Source: Haliclystus octoradiatus (lineage: Eukaryota > Cnidaria > Staurozoa > Stauromedusae > Haliclystidae). From it: DNA of 64,000 nucleotides. The notes beneath the pieces are model-generated. The model made no database searches, was not told the DNA's origin, and saw only the letters and a program-made list of their open reading frames with translations. Shown in pieces: positions 1 to 10,980 of this stretch. The stretch is taken from positions 5,181,543 to 5,245,542 of the forward strand of contig OU744452.1 of the NCBI GenBank assembly GCA_916610825.1, in the 5' to 3' direction. The number at the start of each line of letters is the position of its first letter. Position 1 is the first letter of the stretch. A program made the position numbers and the translations under genes.

Positions 1-335
1 GGTTTTTAGACGGTATCGTTCGAAATTTTTTATTTATTTTTTTATCACTATTTCACGAAAGAATTTCAAACAAATTTTTACGGAGAACATACAAAGGAGA
101 GGTTCACAAATTATATTTATATTCAAATTAATTTTTTATTCTATTTATTTTTACTTAATATGAAGTTGATGTGGGTCCATCATTACTTGCTGGATCCTAC
201 CACATCTGTTATATTGGCAACTTGTAGGGTGTTAGTGAATGGTGTTCGCTTGATTGTTTTTGAACCTCGAATGCACAAAATTGCAGATCAATTCGTCGGG
301 ATGGGATGGGATGAAAAGAGTGTCAATTGCATGGT
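1..335. other. No gene seen; AT-rich repeat flank
   Basis: I see no coding homology here. The sequence is strongly AT-rich and lies 3' of the minus-strand LINE relic that follows, so it may be that element's degraded tail or unrelated flank. Confidence 0.4.
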
Positions 336-1445
336 CTAAAAAGGGAAGATCAGTTTGAAGCTATGGGATAGTTCATAGATGTGATATGTTAGCTTATGAC
401 GAAATCCACCAACAAAGGCAGTGTATGCAGCTTGGGGTTGACTCTTTGCTATCTGAGACAAGCCCACTATTTGTTCATACCATTTTCTTACTAGCTCAGA
501 AGTGTATGCAGATGTTCCTTCTGTATTTCCAATAAAGCCACCCAGATATTTCTGCCTGCTTAGCGTAATATTGATTTGTGTGCCTTCAAACACTGATTTG
601 GCTGTTTCAGCTTTCTCTGGAGATTTCACAATTAGCCATGACTTTTTGGGGTTAGGATAGTATCCAAGTTTGGGTCCATATTCTAGGATAGTATCCCACC
701 ATATACGTAATTCGTTGAAAGTACCTGCTCCTCCAAGATCATCAGCAAAGGCAGCATGGCGTAACTCGTTTGTTGGTAGTTGTCTAATAAACGATAACAA
801 TGGAGTTATACCAAGTGTGTAGACCGGCATGGCCATTGGGTCTCCTTGAGTGGACCCTCTGCAGAAGCAATCTCATAGCCACCAGAAACAAACAATCGAG
901 ATGGTGCTTGATAGCAACTACGTACATACGTGGAAATTGGAGGGATATGTATTTGATGTTGTAGAGAAGGACATTTCTATTAAGAGCATTGAAAACGTTG
1001 CTGGCATCTACTAGCAATAACCCATCTGTTTCTTTATCAGCAAAAATATCAGACATTGCATGTACTGCTGCTTCACAGCCTGCTGATTGTCCTGCGCATA
1101 GCTGGAGATTACCTGCACTGGATATATTGTCAGGTCTAGTAACAAGAATTATGGCTTTACCTATAATTCGACGTAATACCTCTCCAACACATATTGGTCG
1201 TACTCCAGGATCTTTATCTAGTGGGATAAGGCGACATGCAGTATATGCCTCAAGGGATGAAACACAATCATCACCGTCAGTGGAAAAGTGTTCTTACTTG
1301 GAACATAATAGTCTTGCAAAAGCTGCAATGGCGCAGCGTAGCTCTTTTCCTGCCATACCAAAGTTCTTGGAGACAAGAATTCTTCTCCAGCCATCAGCAT
1401 CTAGACCTGATGGACCACATGAACCCCTTGTTTTTAAGCTGATCT
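336..1445 (-). pseudogene. Degenerate non-LTR retrotransposon reverse transcriptase (family A)
   Basis: Reading the minus strand from 1445 down in shifting frames gives the order expected of an RT: GPSGLDADGWRRI-like start (about 1420), RPICVGEVLRRIIGKAI (about 1210-1160), LLLVDASNVFNALNR (about 1020-975) and the palm motif AAFADDLGG (about 755-730; FADD in place of YADD). The thumb-like part AAYTAFVGGF follows near 425. Frame changes near 1390-1200 and 980-835 and internal stops show it is dead. This RT type, with the GPSGLDADGWRR opening, occurs in many invertebrate mobile elements; I cannot name the clade with confidence. A second piece of the same family, covering the downstream C-terminal domain, lies at 3400-4509 on the same strand. 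Confidence 0.75.
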
Positions 1446-1681
1446 TGAAATAGAATCCTCATCAATGTTATTGAACATAGGATTACCAATAAATGGTATG
1501 TCACCGCTAATTAGTATTGACTCATCTGCAGGTTTAGCTGCAGGGTGCTTTACCTTGAGTTCAGCAATTGTTTTTTCAGTATCGTTCGAAGTGGTTTTCT
1601 GTTCTCAGGACAATGCTATTTTTTGCACTAAAGTCACCAAACCATTCACATCTACTTGTGATCACTGATCTATTGGATTTA

Positions 1682-3195
1682 GCCTAGCTGTAAGCAATTA
1701 CAGTATTGACCTATTATCTAAATCAAAACCTACGAAACACCGAAATTTTTATAAAGCAGATTATGATTCTATTAATTCTTACTTGTCCACAATAAATTGG
1801 TTGGACGTGTTACAGGAAAGTCATGATGATGTTCAAACGTTTTGGAATAAAATTTGCCATATTCTTGACTTATCTACTTCAAAATATGTACCGTTATATA
1901 AAACTAATTCTAATCGGAATACCAAGTATACAAAAAACATTTGATTGCTGCGTTCTAAAAAGAGATCCCTTTACAAATCATCTAAAGAATCCCTATGTAA
2001 GAAGAAAACTTATAAAGATATGTGCAAAGATTATGAAAAGGCAGTCAAGAAATATCATCATGATTACGAAGCATATTTATTAGTTGACCCTTCATTAAAA
2101 ATGTTTTATTCATTTGTTAACCGTAAAACACGATCAAACTCTACGATTCCTGCTATTGTCAAAAATGATCTTTCTGTTACTACAGATGACAAAGAGAAAG
2201 CAACTATAATCAATGAATATTTTGCTAGCGTTTTTACGAATGACAACAACATCATACCAAACATACCACACTCTGTTAACGAAAACACGTCTTTGAATTT
2301 TATAAAGTTCTCTTTAAAAAACTTTACAAGACTTTATCATCCTTGCCTTCAAAAAAATCTCGAACAGTAGATGGTTATCCCCTACTATTTTTCAAAGAAA
2401 TAGCATCTGAACTTACTATACCTTTAGCTATGTTATTATTTGAATTGTAATTAAAAACTGGAATCTTGTCTGATGTTTGGAAACAAGCCTCAGTTTCACC
2501 AATTGTCAAGAAAGGTGACGTATCAAAACATTGTAATTATAGACCGATATTGTTAACCTGCATCTTTTGCAAAGTTATGGAGCGTATTATTGTTAATGAA
2601 CTATTAATCTATTTACATGATAACAATTTTCTATTCGATTGGCAGTATGGCTTTCTGAGAAAGCGCTCTACTTGCAGTCAACTGTTAAAAACCTTAAATG
2701 ATTGGTATGAGTCCATAAACAAGCGCTCACGTGTCGATGTTGTGTATATCGACTTCAATAAAGCATTTCATTCTGTCACACATTCAAAATGCTTAGCCAA
2801 ATTAGAATCTTACGGCATATAGTATGAACTTTTTGAATGGATTAAATCCTTTCTTTCTGGCCGTTCTCAAAGCATCATTGTCTCTAATGAAATTTCAAGT
2901 TCCCTCCCAGTTTCCACTGATGTCCCACAGGGCTCTGTTTTGGGGTCGTTACTCTTTTTATTTTATATTAACGACATAGAGAGCTGTTTGGATGGGTTGT
3001 GTGAAGTGTGTATATTTGCAGGCGATGCAAAGCTTTGTGACCTTGACCTCATTGTTACTTCAGAGCTAAAATTTTCTTATCATTGTTCATCTATCACCGC
3101 TAAAGCTAAAACAAGATCGTATCTTCTACTGAAATGCTTTATATCACGCAATGCACAATTATTAATCAAAGCTTATACTACATATGTACAGCCCA
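1682..3195 (+). pseudogene. CR1/Jockey-like LINE, central part (linker plus RT), degenerate
   Basis: Several frames on the plus strand read as one LINE ORF2. A post-endonuclease linker (FYSFVNRKTRSNSTIPAI, about 2105) is followed by EYFASVFTND (about 2215). RT motifs follow: SVSPIVKKGD..CNYRPI (about 2490-2550), YGFLRKRSTCSQL (about 2645), VVYIDFNKAFHSV (about 2740), DVPQGSVLGSLLFLFYIND (about 2920-2975) and a corrupted palm motif where FADD should stand (FAGD, about 3015). It ends at AYTTYVQP (about 3170-3195), where homology stops abruptly. The linker and RT resemble the minus-strand LINE at 18480-20960, so the two copies are related. Frameshifts and the altered FADD motif make it inactive. 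The missing C-terminal tail is found at 4560-4737, so the copy was interrupted. Confidence 0.8.
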
Positions 3196-3239
3196 TGAGT
3201 ACAGCCAATATGTACAGTATTTTCTACTAATAAAATAAT

Positions 3240-4509
3240 TTACAATATGAAACTACAACTCATAACATACAATGATGAATCTAACTAATGAAACTAACTA
3301 ACTAATCTAACTAATCAACTATTGTTCCAAGGATGCTTCCAGCATTTCCCCTCTGTTAGGTGATAGAGAGCCGTTGGTACAGCCATCGATGCTCTCTGGG
3401 GTCGCCGCTTGATCAAACAAGGCGACTGCCAAGTTCCCTTAAGAAATCTTTGGAAGATTTTCCACATGATCCCATTGTTTCAACCGCTACTGGGGTGAAT
3501 ACCGATTTTCTGTCTAGCGTGTGATACTTATTAATCTTTCTTTGCTCTGCTCGACGAGGAGCTGACCCAGAAGATATAGCACACGAAATAGCATTAGTAG
3601 AAGATAATGTATCCACACATGTAGCGTCTCAGGTGAAGCATTTCCCATTCTTCCACGGAAATGTTGTCATGCCACCTGGTCTGGTCATGACGTCAACGAC
3701 CAGCACTGAAACGGCAACTGAGGCCATGGTGACCACTGGAGTTAACAGTTTCTCCACAGCGGCGGAGGTGTGGTGAACATATTTCTGCACCAACACAGAG
3801 AGCAACAGCAATCCTTAAAGTCTCATTGTCCATAAGATTCCCAGTTGAAATAATACGAATAGCATTGATCCAGGCACCACTCTCCGGCGTTGATGTTGCG
3901 AGTAATCTTGCCCGATCGACCAGATCGGAACATTCAAATAGGGAGTTGAATACAGCAGTAACAATGGGGTCACCTCACATATTTTGTATACCTCTTTTTT
4001 CTGTGGGTTGGAGTTCCTGGCAGTCTGCCAACCAAAACCATTCATGCTCTGCTTTTAACAGATCCCGGTTTTCACCATCCGTATACTTGTTTTGGAGGAT
4101 TGTGCTAACAAGCGATTCCGTTGAATAGGTGGATGATAGCCGGCACCGCAATAGATGCTGTTTTACGGATGCCCAAACCACCTGACGTTACTGGTAGACT
4201 TGCTTGAATACATGGATTTTCTTCTAGTCTACAATTTGTAATGTCTTTAAGAATAAGATTGATCAGATTATCGGAATTACCAAGATCATCAGGGCATAAA
4301 AATAAAGGGGCAGACCTAAGAATATACATCACTCGTGGTATTAAGAGGCAATTCTTCAGCAGAAACAAAGCTTGATGTGACGGTAAAAAATATAAATTTG
4401 AAATGAAAGTCTGTAGCTTATTATGTTTTTTTAAAATAGCTGATCTCAAAGCCAGTGTATGTAAGGGTGATTCCAGTAGCGGCCACTGATCAGACACTTC
4501 CCTAGTCAC
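3240..4509 (-). pseudogene. Non-LTR retrotransposon C-terminal fragment (family A), inserted in a CR1-like LINE
   Basis: The minus strand from 4509 encodes a thumb-like segment (PLHTLALRSAILKKHNKL, then LLKNCLLIPRVMYILRSAP and SLPVTSGGLGIRK, about 4450-4160). Further down, with frame shifts, are a Cys/His-containing stretch ending GHHGLSC (about 3740) and a C-terminal block KCFTWDATCVDTLSSTNAI with FTPVAVETMG (about 3650-3470). This order is typical of the same family as the relic at 336-1445. Only the 3' half is present, as expected for a 5'-truncated LINE insertion. It sits between two parts of a plus-strand CR1-like ORF (ending at 3195, resuming near 4560), so it is a nested insertion and the younger of the two. 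Confidence 0.7.
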
Positions 4510-4559
4510 TTCTTATAAAAACTTAACATCAGTAATCTGCGAGGACATTCCATGCAGTT

Positions 4560-4737
4560 TGTTGCATGTTCACCGCCTGTAAAAAATTGCATCTTTTACT
4601 CATTTTTTTATCGCATAATTCCCTTATGGAACCAATTAACGGAAGACATTGTGACCTCCTCCTCCCTAGAAAATTTTAGTAAAAGATTAGATAAGTTTGA
4701 TTTAAGTAGTTACTGTAAGCACTCTCATTAGGCTGCA
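4560..4737 (+). pseudogene. CR1-like LINE C-terminal tail (continuation of 1682-3195)
   Basis: The plus strand reads FFYRIIPLWNQLTEDIV and then SLENFSKRLDKFDLSSYC before a stop at about 4737. It matches the tail of the minus-strand LINE near 18600-18490 (NSFFNRVIPLWNSLPEDIV). Roughly 100-130 residues expected between AYTTYVQP and this tail are absent or replaced by the inserted fragment. Confidence 0.75.
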
Positions 4738-5700
4738 TATCAGTGTAAATTATATTAATATATAATTTCCCTTTGCTTGCCTGTAAAAATACATCTTATG
4801 GTTTATTTTTTACAAATAAAAAATGATTTGAAATGAATGTAGAGTAAGCCTGTTAAAGGGACATTATTGACTGACAATAATGAATAAAAAAATACATTTT
4901 TTTCAAAACCCCATATTCAAACACCAGTTGTGACATTACCAACTCGTTTTTGAGTTTTCATAGCGATGAAATCTGGTAACTGGAATATATCACGAGAAGT
5001 GTTTCAATGGCAGTAAACTGCAAAGAAATGTTTTGTGATTTGCTAACACCGTTTACAAAAGATGTAATATGGAATAAAGCATTTTGTGGAAAGAAAGCAT
5101 AATGTAGCTAATTGTGCACATTTGATACTGTGTTTTTGTTTTCAAATCTATGAATGAGATAATTCTTGCAAAGAAGAAACATATTGAATCCAGCTTCATT
5201 TGACAACATCAAATTAACGGTTTATATTTCTGTATTTCAATTACACTGACAAAACTGAACCCTGATCAAAAAAAAAAAACATCATATGTGACTTCTGGGT
5301 GTTTGGATATTATGGTTTGCTACAAAATTGATTCCTACCGAATTAAATTATTGACCAACCGTTGCCCAGTCGTTCGTTTGTTTGCGAAAAAATCGCTATA
5401 TTTTTGGAAAGAAATATTCCGATAAAATTTCAGACTTGTTCGCTTGGAATGATGATTTTAAGGAAATATATAAATGTCGTATTTGAAACCCTGATTGTCA
5501 TCATCTTTATATTCAACTCGTATTGCTTTGCTTGTGTATTTCAAAAAATGTTACAATATTAGAAGTTGCGCTTCAGAATTCACGGCTCAACTCACTGAAA
5601 TGGCATCACGTAACTAAAAAGGCTACGAGATCAGATTTCAAAAAATTCCATACAAAGGCTGCCGGTCTTATTTGACCCTTTAATATCACTACTGTTAATC
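4738..5700. other. No gene or repeat recognised
   Basis: AT-rich sequence without convincing exons on either strand. It lies 3' of the last recognised B4GALT7-like exon, so it may be intron or 3' flank. I searched the minus strand for the missing galactosyltransferase C-terminus and did not find it. Confidence 0.3.
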
Positions 5701-5705
5701 AATGT

Positions 5706-6925
5706 CCGACAAAAGATGTACGGTAGCCTTGCAGAATCTTAAACTATCTTCATTATTTTCTTCTGAATTATTTGTTGATGTTTGACCAATAAATCATAAA
5801 AATAACAATTTTCTTTCAAAATTGCTATAATCTACCTGAATCTTAGCCTACGCGCAGACCCAAATCTTTTTTTAATCATCAGTAGGGTCTGCGTAATATC
5901 GACAGAAAGCTTGCGCTGGACTGAATTAGGGGAGTGGCTGAAACGTGAGAAATCTATTGTTTGTTTATTGTTAATCAGCCAATCGCTAGCGAGTTCTCCA
6001 AAACTAGAACCAGAACATGATTGGTTGATAAATATAAGTTTTTGACGCATTCCTTTTTATGCTCATGCACGCAAGCCGAATAGTAAAACGTCGTCCTTCT
6101 TCGATAAAATCATTGTGCTTGTGTTGGTTTCAGTTTTGTACGAGGGAGACCTCAGACTTTCCTATTCAATAAAGACTTTTTGTAATTATATTTGTAGCAA
6201 AGTGAACATAATATATTGATAAAAATTGATGCATTGATTTCTTGTTAAATTGCCTTTCACGGAGGACGGAGACACGCTATTTTACATGCAGCATCGGCCA
6301 ACAAAGACTTGATTTCATCATACTGAAATTCATTTGGATTGTGTTTGTGTTCACGGTAAATGCCAATTTGTCATGGGTAATATCGAAAGAGCAAATCATT
6401 TTATTAGATATAGAACGATTTAATCTATGGATCGTTTTCGCTGCTCCATGGCAATATTTCTTTACGAAAGACGAAAGACTAATTTTCATCATTGTTTAAT
6501 ACTGATGTCAATTTTCGAGCTTTTTTGTTAAAAACAAATGGATTGATTTCTATATTACACAACATTGGACAACTTAGATCACTTCAAATAGAACAGAAAT
6601 AATACGTTGTATCAAGTTAGTATTAATCATTTGAACGTGGTTATGAATCAACTCATTTTATTTCTTAAATAATAATTGTCAATTTTGCTTGTGAAAAGTT
6701 GTGTTACTTACGAAAAACGGATTTGCATAAATGCTGTTTGAGATGCTGTCTGTAGTTGAACAACGCTGAAGAACAGGAGTTAAAGTATAATAACATTCCA
6801 GCCACTCCCTCCAACTTCCACCCAGCGCAAGCTTTCTGTCAATATTACGCAGACCCTATTGATCATTGAAAAAAGGTTTGGGTTTGCGCGCAGGCTACCG
6901 GAATCTAGGATTGCAGGTTCCTTCT
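5706..6925. repeat. Dispersed repeat (TTGACCAATAAATC family) split by a MITE
   Basis: The segments 5706-5843 and 6898-6925 together read as one copy of a repeat that also occurs at 16741-16846 and 62315-62425. Shared words include gttgatgtttgaccaataaa and ggaatctaggatt. The copy is interrupted by the 1054-bp element at 5844-6897. Confidence 0.7.
5844..6897. mobile_element. MITE with about 100-bp terminal inverted repeats and 9-bp target duplication
   Basis: The left end tagcctacgcgcagacccaa is mirrored at the right end by the reverse complement of tagcctgcgcgcaaacccaa, and homology continues for about 100 bp (5844-5945 against about 6800-6897, including gacagaaagcttgcgctgg). The flanks are cctgaatct (5835-5843) and ccggaatct (6898-6906), one mismatch. 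The interior has no transposase. An 8-9 bp duplication fits hAT-like or MULE-like insertion; the superfamily is inferred. It lies 3' of the last recognised B4GALT7-like exon. Confidence 0.75.
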
Positions 6926-6957
6926 TTGTTGTGCCTTGAATGATAGATAGTACATAC

Positions 6958-7041
6958 CTTTAAACCAGCATCTCTAATTCTTAAAAATAACTCATCATCC
7001 TCTCTCCCCCATCCCCAGAACGAATTCGACATTCCATTCAA
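6958..7041 (-). CDS. B4GALT7: B4GALT7-like, exon with the WGWGREDDE motif
   Basis: An 84-bp exon (28 codons, both boundaries phase 0) encodes [20 protein letters not shown] followed by RIRDAGLK. It is bounded by an acceptor (gttgatag) and a consensus donor gtatgt. WGWGREDDE is the hallmark acceptor- and metal-binding block of beta-1,4-galactosyltransferases, and the GMSN before it is as in xylosylprotein galactosyltransferase 7. After this exon the family needs about 85 more residues (a segment with HxH and a C-terminal domain). I could not find them between here and base 1, so the last exon or exons are diverged, displaced by repeats, or beyond the window. Confidence 0.9.
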
Positions 7042-7232
7042 CTATCAACAAAAATGAAAGAAGTCATTTAAATAACAAATAAATAAATAAAAAAACAGAT
7101 TAAATAAAATTTTGGAAAATGTTTATGTTTTTTATGTAACTATTTAACAGATATTACTATATCATTTGATCAAACCATGTTACAGTCGAAGTTGCTAAAT
7201 ATCCCTCCTCTAAGTAAGTAATGTAGACGGTG

Positions 7233-7577
7233 TTGCCTTACCGAAGGCACCCATACCACTTCTCTATAGATGAGTGGCTTTTTTCGCTGAGAGCAATGAT
7301 TTTAAGCGCTCTTTGCTGATCTCAGCCGCGACACTGCAGATCAATTTCAACAGATTTCATGGCAGATAGGTCTTGATTGTCAATGCGCAACGATGCGCCG
7401 CAGCTACTCACAATACAATTCCCTCTGGACCATTCCATCCGCCATCCTCAGATGGTACTCAATTGATAATTCAGATAAAGTCAAGGCTGAGTTGACCTTG
7501 GGGGGATTTGAACCACGGTCGATCAGATATGATCGATCTGAAGTTCGGTTGCTCTGCCATCTGAGCTAATCCTCCGC
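7233..7577 (-). repeat. tRNA-derived SINE
   Basis: On the minus strand a tRNA-like head starts near 7577 with an A-box-like TAGCTCAGATGGCAGAGC and a B-box-like GGTTCAAATCC (about 7515-7505). The acceptor halves do not pair, so it is not a tRNA gene. The body downstream (to about 7233) includes gatctgcagtgtcgcggctg and tcattgctctcagcgaaaaa. A second, plus-strand copy of that body lies at 61588-61670. It sits in the B4GALT7 intron. Confidence 0.7.
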
Positions 7578-8298
7578 ATCCCTCCTCTGGTATGGATAAA
7601 AAGTGGGACATTAAGCGAGGTTGGATATTATTACAGGATTCAATAAAATGGGGACTGCTGGGACCAGCAGTCACTGGGACATTTTGGTAAGAATAGAATT
7701 ACTTCAGGCACAACTACCAAGGTTGAACAAATTTCTGCTTTTGGAGTGACTATTGCAGACTATTCTGAATTAGTAAACTGTTATGAATTCTAAGCATGTT
7801 TGAATCAAAGTCATTCTTACTAAAATATTGTCCTTTCATAACTCAGTAGCCTAAGCAACTTGCAGGCACACTGAAAGGGGAAAATTTGTTTGCAGGCACA
7901 AATATATTTTGTAGACTGCAGGATATTAAGTGAGGTAGGATTAAGAGAGTTTGTACGGAGAACAGAATCAGTTTTATGTGGAGAAATAAAGCAAAGTGGG
8001 GAAGCTGTGGGACATCCAAAAGCATAAACCTAGTTTGACTATAGAGCCCTTCTAAGGATGAAAGAAACTGTTGTGGCAAAATTGAGATTAATCATATTTT
8101 ATAACAATCAAATTGCAGCATTCAAATTCGTTTAAAAGGCAACCAAAAATGCTTTTTTTTACTTATATGTTGAAAATTTTCAGGTTGGATTAGTTATTAC
8201 GGTAATCTCAAAATTCAGATCAGATTCATGGATTTCATATGGTTTGTACAGTGATAAATGTTTCAAATATCTGATCCCATGCATTCTTTTACTTCGAA

Positions 8299-8460
8299 GT
8301 GGGACGTTAAGTAGTGTAGTGGTTAGGACATTGCAGCCTGACTCGCAAGGCCTTGGGTTCAATCCCTGATAGAAGCATTATTGGTTGGCGTTACACACAC
8401 TACGTTGCTACAAGCATATTAATCGACTTCCTTGACGAAAAAAGCAATGTACAATATGAA
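8299..8460 (+). repeat. tRNA-derived SINE, second family
   Basis: The plus strand has an A-box-like word GTAGTGGTTAGGAC (about 8317) and a B-box GGGTTCAATCCC (about 8354), spaced as in a tRNA promoter, followed by an unrelated body. No tRNA fold closes, so I call it a SINE relic. It lies in the intron between exons at 8622 and 7041. Confidence 0.6.
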
Positions 8461-8621
8461 ATTTCTGCTTATCTTCAACCCTGCTGTGAAACCCTATAAA
8501 ATCTTTTGAGGTCAAGTCTATTTGAACAATATCGAATAAGTACAAATTTTGATAAAATCGTTTGCAATTTTTGACTTTCACAATGATAAAAAATAACTAA
8601 TCAAAGCTGTAATAAATTAAC

Positions 8622-8850
8622 CTTTTCAAATGTCGACATTGAGAATAGTAATATACCACCAACAAATGTGGGATAATGATATTTAGGATGTATGCTAGGT
8701 CCAGAAACATGAAACGGATTATCACCAGGATAAGAATAATTTAAATGTTGATTTTTTGGTAATAAATCAACATCATGCATTGCAATATAGTCGCATGATG
8801 CATTTCTTGCAACAGAGAAGCCAATATTAATTAATGACGCCCTATTGAAT
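8622..8850 (-). CDS. B4GALT7: B4GALT7-like, exon with the DVD motif
   Basis: A 229-bp exon (one base completing an Arg codon, then 76 codons, ending phase 0) encodes [11 protein letters not shown], the manganese-binding [12 protein letters not shown] block, then [19 protein letters not shown] and [14 protein letters not shown]. The acceptor is tttcag and the donor gttaat. The joined reading [17 protein letters not shown] with the next exon matches the order in animal B4GALT7. DVD is the canonical catalytic metal-binding motif of the family. The frame is intact. Confidence 0.92.
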
Positions 8851-9473
8851 CTGAAATATAAAACAAAAGCAGTACAATTAAACCTATGAATAACAACGAG
8901 CTAGAAAACAAATTATTGCTGAAATAGGCAGGTGGTCTTTATATACAGGATTTCATTAGATACAGGATTTATTACATAAACCATTGTTATGCAAAACATT
9001 ATTTCAAAATGATACTTCAGACCAGGCTGTGAATAATAAAGAAGCAACATTGACCGGCAGTTGCTAAGAGACCAATTTGAATTAAAGCTCAGCATAAATT
9101 CAAAGATCAATGTCAGTCATGGCATCTTTATAGCTTCAAATTTCAAGTTTCAGGTTTTGGGTACAGAAACAATATGAACGACTAACACGCACATGACTCC
9201 AATCAAAACAGAACAGTTAAGCAAAACAGAAAACAAAATAAATAAATAATAACCCCTTCCCAACAAAGGCAGGAAAACCACTTTTCTAATGATATAGAAC
9301 TCACATTTCTTACTTTTAAACTCGACTGAGAAAACATAAGTAAGCTGGACCACATATGCACAGCGACTTTCGCCTTTATAGATATAGATGGTTCAAAATA
9401 ATAATTTAAACAACAACTTACGTTTTCAAGTAGTAATCACTTCAAAACCAAAATTGTAGGCCTATCAACTTAC

Positions 9474-9686
9474 CTATATTTATCAATTTGGTTGACTATG
9501 AATATTTTATGTTCAATATGTTTTGATTTTAAATAATCATTCATATAAGGTATAAATGTCAAAAGTTCATCAAAGCGATCTCTAAATGGAACAATAATCC
9601 CAAGAACATGGCCATCTTTTAATTGTGGAATTGGTAAACCAAATTGATCATCTTCTGGAACACAAAATACATAATTTCCATTACAC
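9474..9686 (-). CDS. B4GALT7: B4GALT7-like, exon starting the catalytic domain
   Basis: A 213-bp exon encodes CNGNYVFCVPEDDQFGLPIP, then LGIIVPFRDRFDELLTFIPY and HKIFIVNQIDKYR. VPFRxRFxELL and NQxDxxRFNRA are the start of the beta-1,4-galactosyltransferase fold. The donor is gtaagt, and the split Arg codon joins cleanly to the 8850 exon. The acceptor is atatag, with one base before the first full codon (phase 2). That does not join to the strong phase-1 donor of exon 1, so either a small exon in 10352-13376 was missed or exon 1 uses a different donor. The acceptor lies inside the target duplication of a MITE (see 9693-10351). Confidence 0.9.
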
Positions 9687-9692
9687 CTATAT

Positions 9693-10351
9693 GGTTACAA
9701 CAAAATCCATACAGTACCACGGCGGAAGTCGTGGACTTTAGATGCCTATTGTTTTACTGTCAGTCTATTGGATCTGTTATTTGTATCAACGCATGTGTAT
9801 TATGAAAGACACGTAACTTAGAAACAGGGTGTCACAAAAGTTTTGATCTTCCGGGAACTGTGTTGTTCGATTGTAAACCTTCTGGGATTAAATTTATAAT
9901 GATTCATAGTTTTGAAGAATTGATCTTAAGATTTCAGAAATTTGACTCACTTTGGAGCAAGTCACATGGATTTCAAAACATAAACAATATGAAATCCAAA
10001 AATAATGAATTTTGAATAAGAAAATAATCATGATAAGATTGGAAACCTTCTGATTTTGTGCTGGCCTTACGGGAACCAGGTTCCCAGGATCCCGCACTTT
10101 GTGACAGCCTGCTTAGAAACATATGGAACCATAAATAATTCTAATAAATCAATATTATCGAACGACGATAACCGGATATCAGGGTACACCAGCCAGACGC
10201 AATAAACACTATGCCACATGACTGATGAAAAACTACGAGACACGAAAGAATTCAAATACGACCGACCATAGCCTTGTGATTGGACGGTAAAACAATAGAC
10301 ATCTAACATCCACGACTTCCGCCATGGTACTGGCTGGATTTTGTTGTAACC
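9693..10351. mobile_element. hAT-like MITE inserted at a splice acceptor
   Basis: The 659-bp element starts ggttacaacaaaatccatac and ends with the mirrored ggattttgttgtaacc. Inverted similarity runs about 65 bp at each side (both carry acgacttccgcc or its complement and the gttttac block). Flanks are cacctatat (9684-9692) and cacctttat (10352-10360), a 9-bp duplication with one mismatch. On the minus strand these read atataggtg and ataaaggtg, so the duplication spans the intron/exon boundary of the B4GALT7 exon ending at 9686. It carries no transposase. Confidence 0.8.
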
Positions 10352-10980
10352 CACCTTTATAGCATACAATATTTCAACACATGTTAGCGTAGAATTTAGT
10401 TTTGATATTGTTTACAAATAATATGGTAACACAAGTTCTAAGTCTCAGTTATATCTCTCTATTTGAAGTGTTGATATTATGATTTGTATTATAAAGAAAA
10501 TGATTCAATCTCTCTGATTGGTTTAGAGTTCGATGCCGAATCATCATAGCAAGCTAGGTTCGAAAACACAATCAATCTCACAATTCAAACTTGATAACGA
10601 GTTGTCAAAAATATTTTATGAGCAAGAAAGTCGTGTAGATGCTTGTAAAAATTGGGCATCAGAAAATCTAGTGTCGCTTTGACAGCTTCGCTTTCGATTT
10701 ATCTCCTGCAGTGAATCTATATTATCCACGGTTTGCGTATTATTATTATTATTAATTTTCATTTAGATCCATTAAAGCATTAGAGCATCAACACAATAGC
10801 CCAATTATGAGCCTCATTCTGATGTAGGACGGTTGATGACGAAATCAGGATTTTTCATTTCAGAAATTTGAAGCAATACTGTTTCTGAGATATGTGGTAT
10901 ACTTTTCTTCACGTTATAGTGCCCTTGGGTGTGTTTGTGACTACTTAAAATGTCAGCCTCATTTTTGTGTAAATTAGATA

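Noticed and set aside
6060..6180. Possible histidine-rich exon of B4GALT7 on the minus strand (reading NQHKHNDF)
   Set aside because: It lies inside the MITE at 5844-6897 and does not match the family's C-terminus beyond a few residues.
7500..7577. A possible tRNA gene on the minus strand
   Set aside because: A- and B-box words are good, but the two acceptor halves do not pair and a SINE body shared with 61588-61670 follows, so it is a SINE head.
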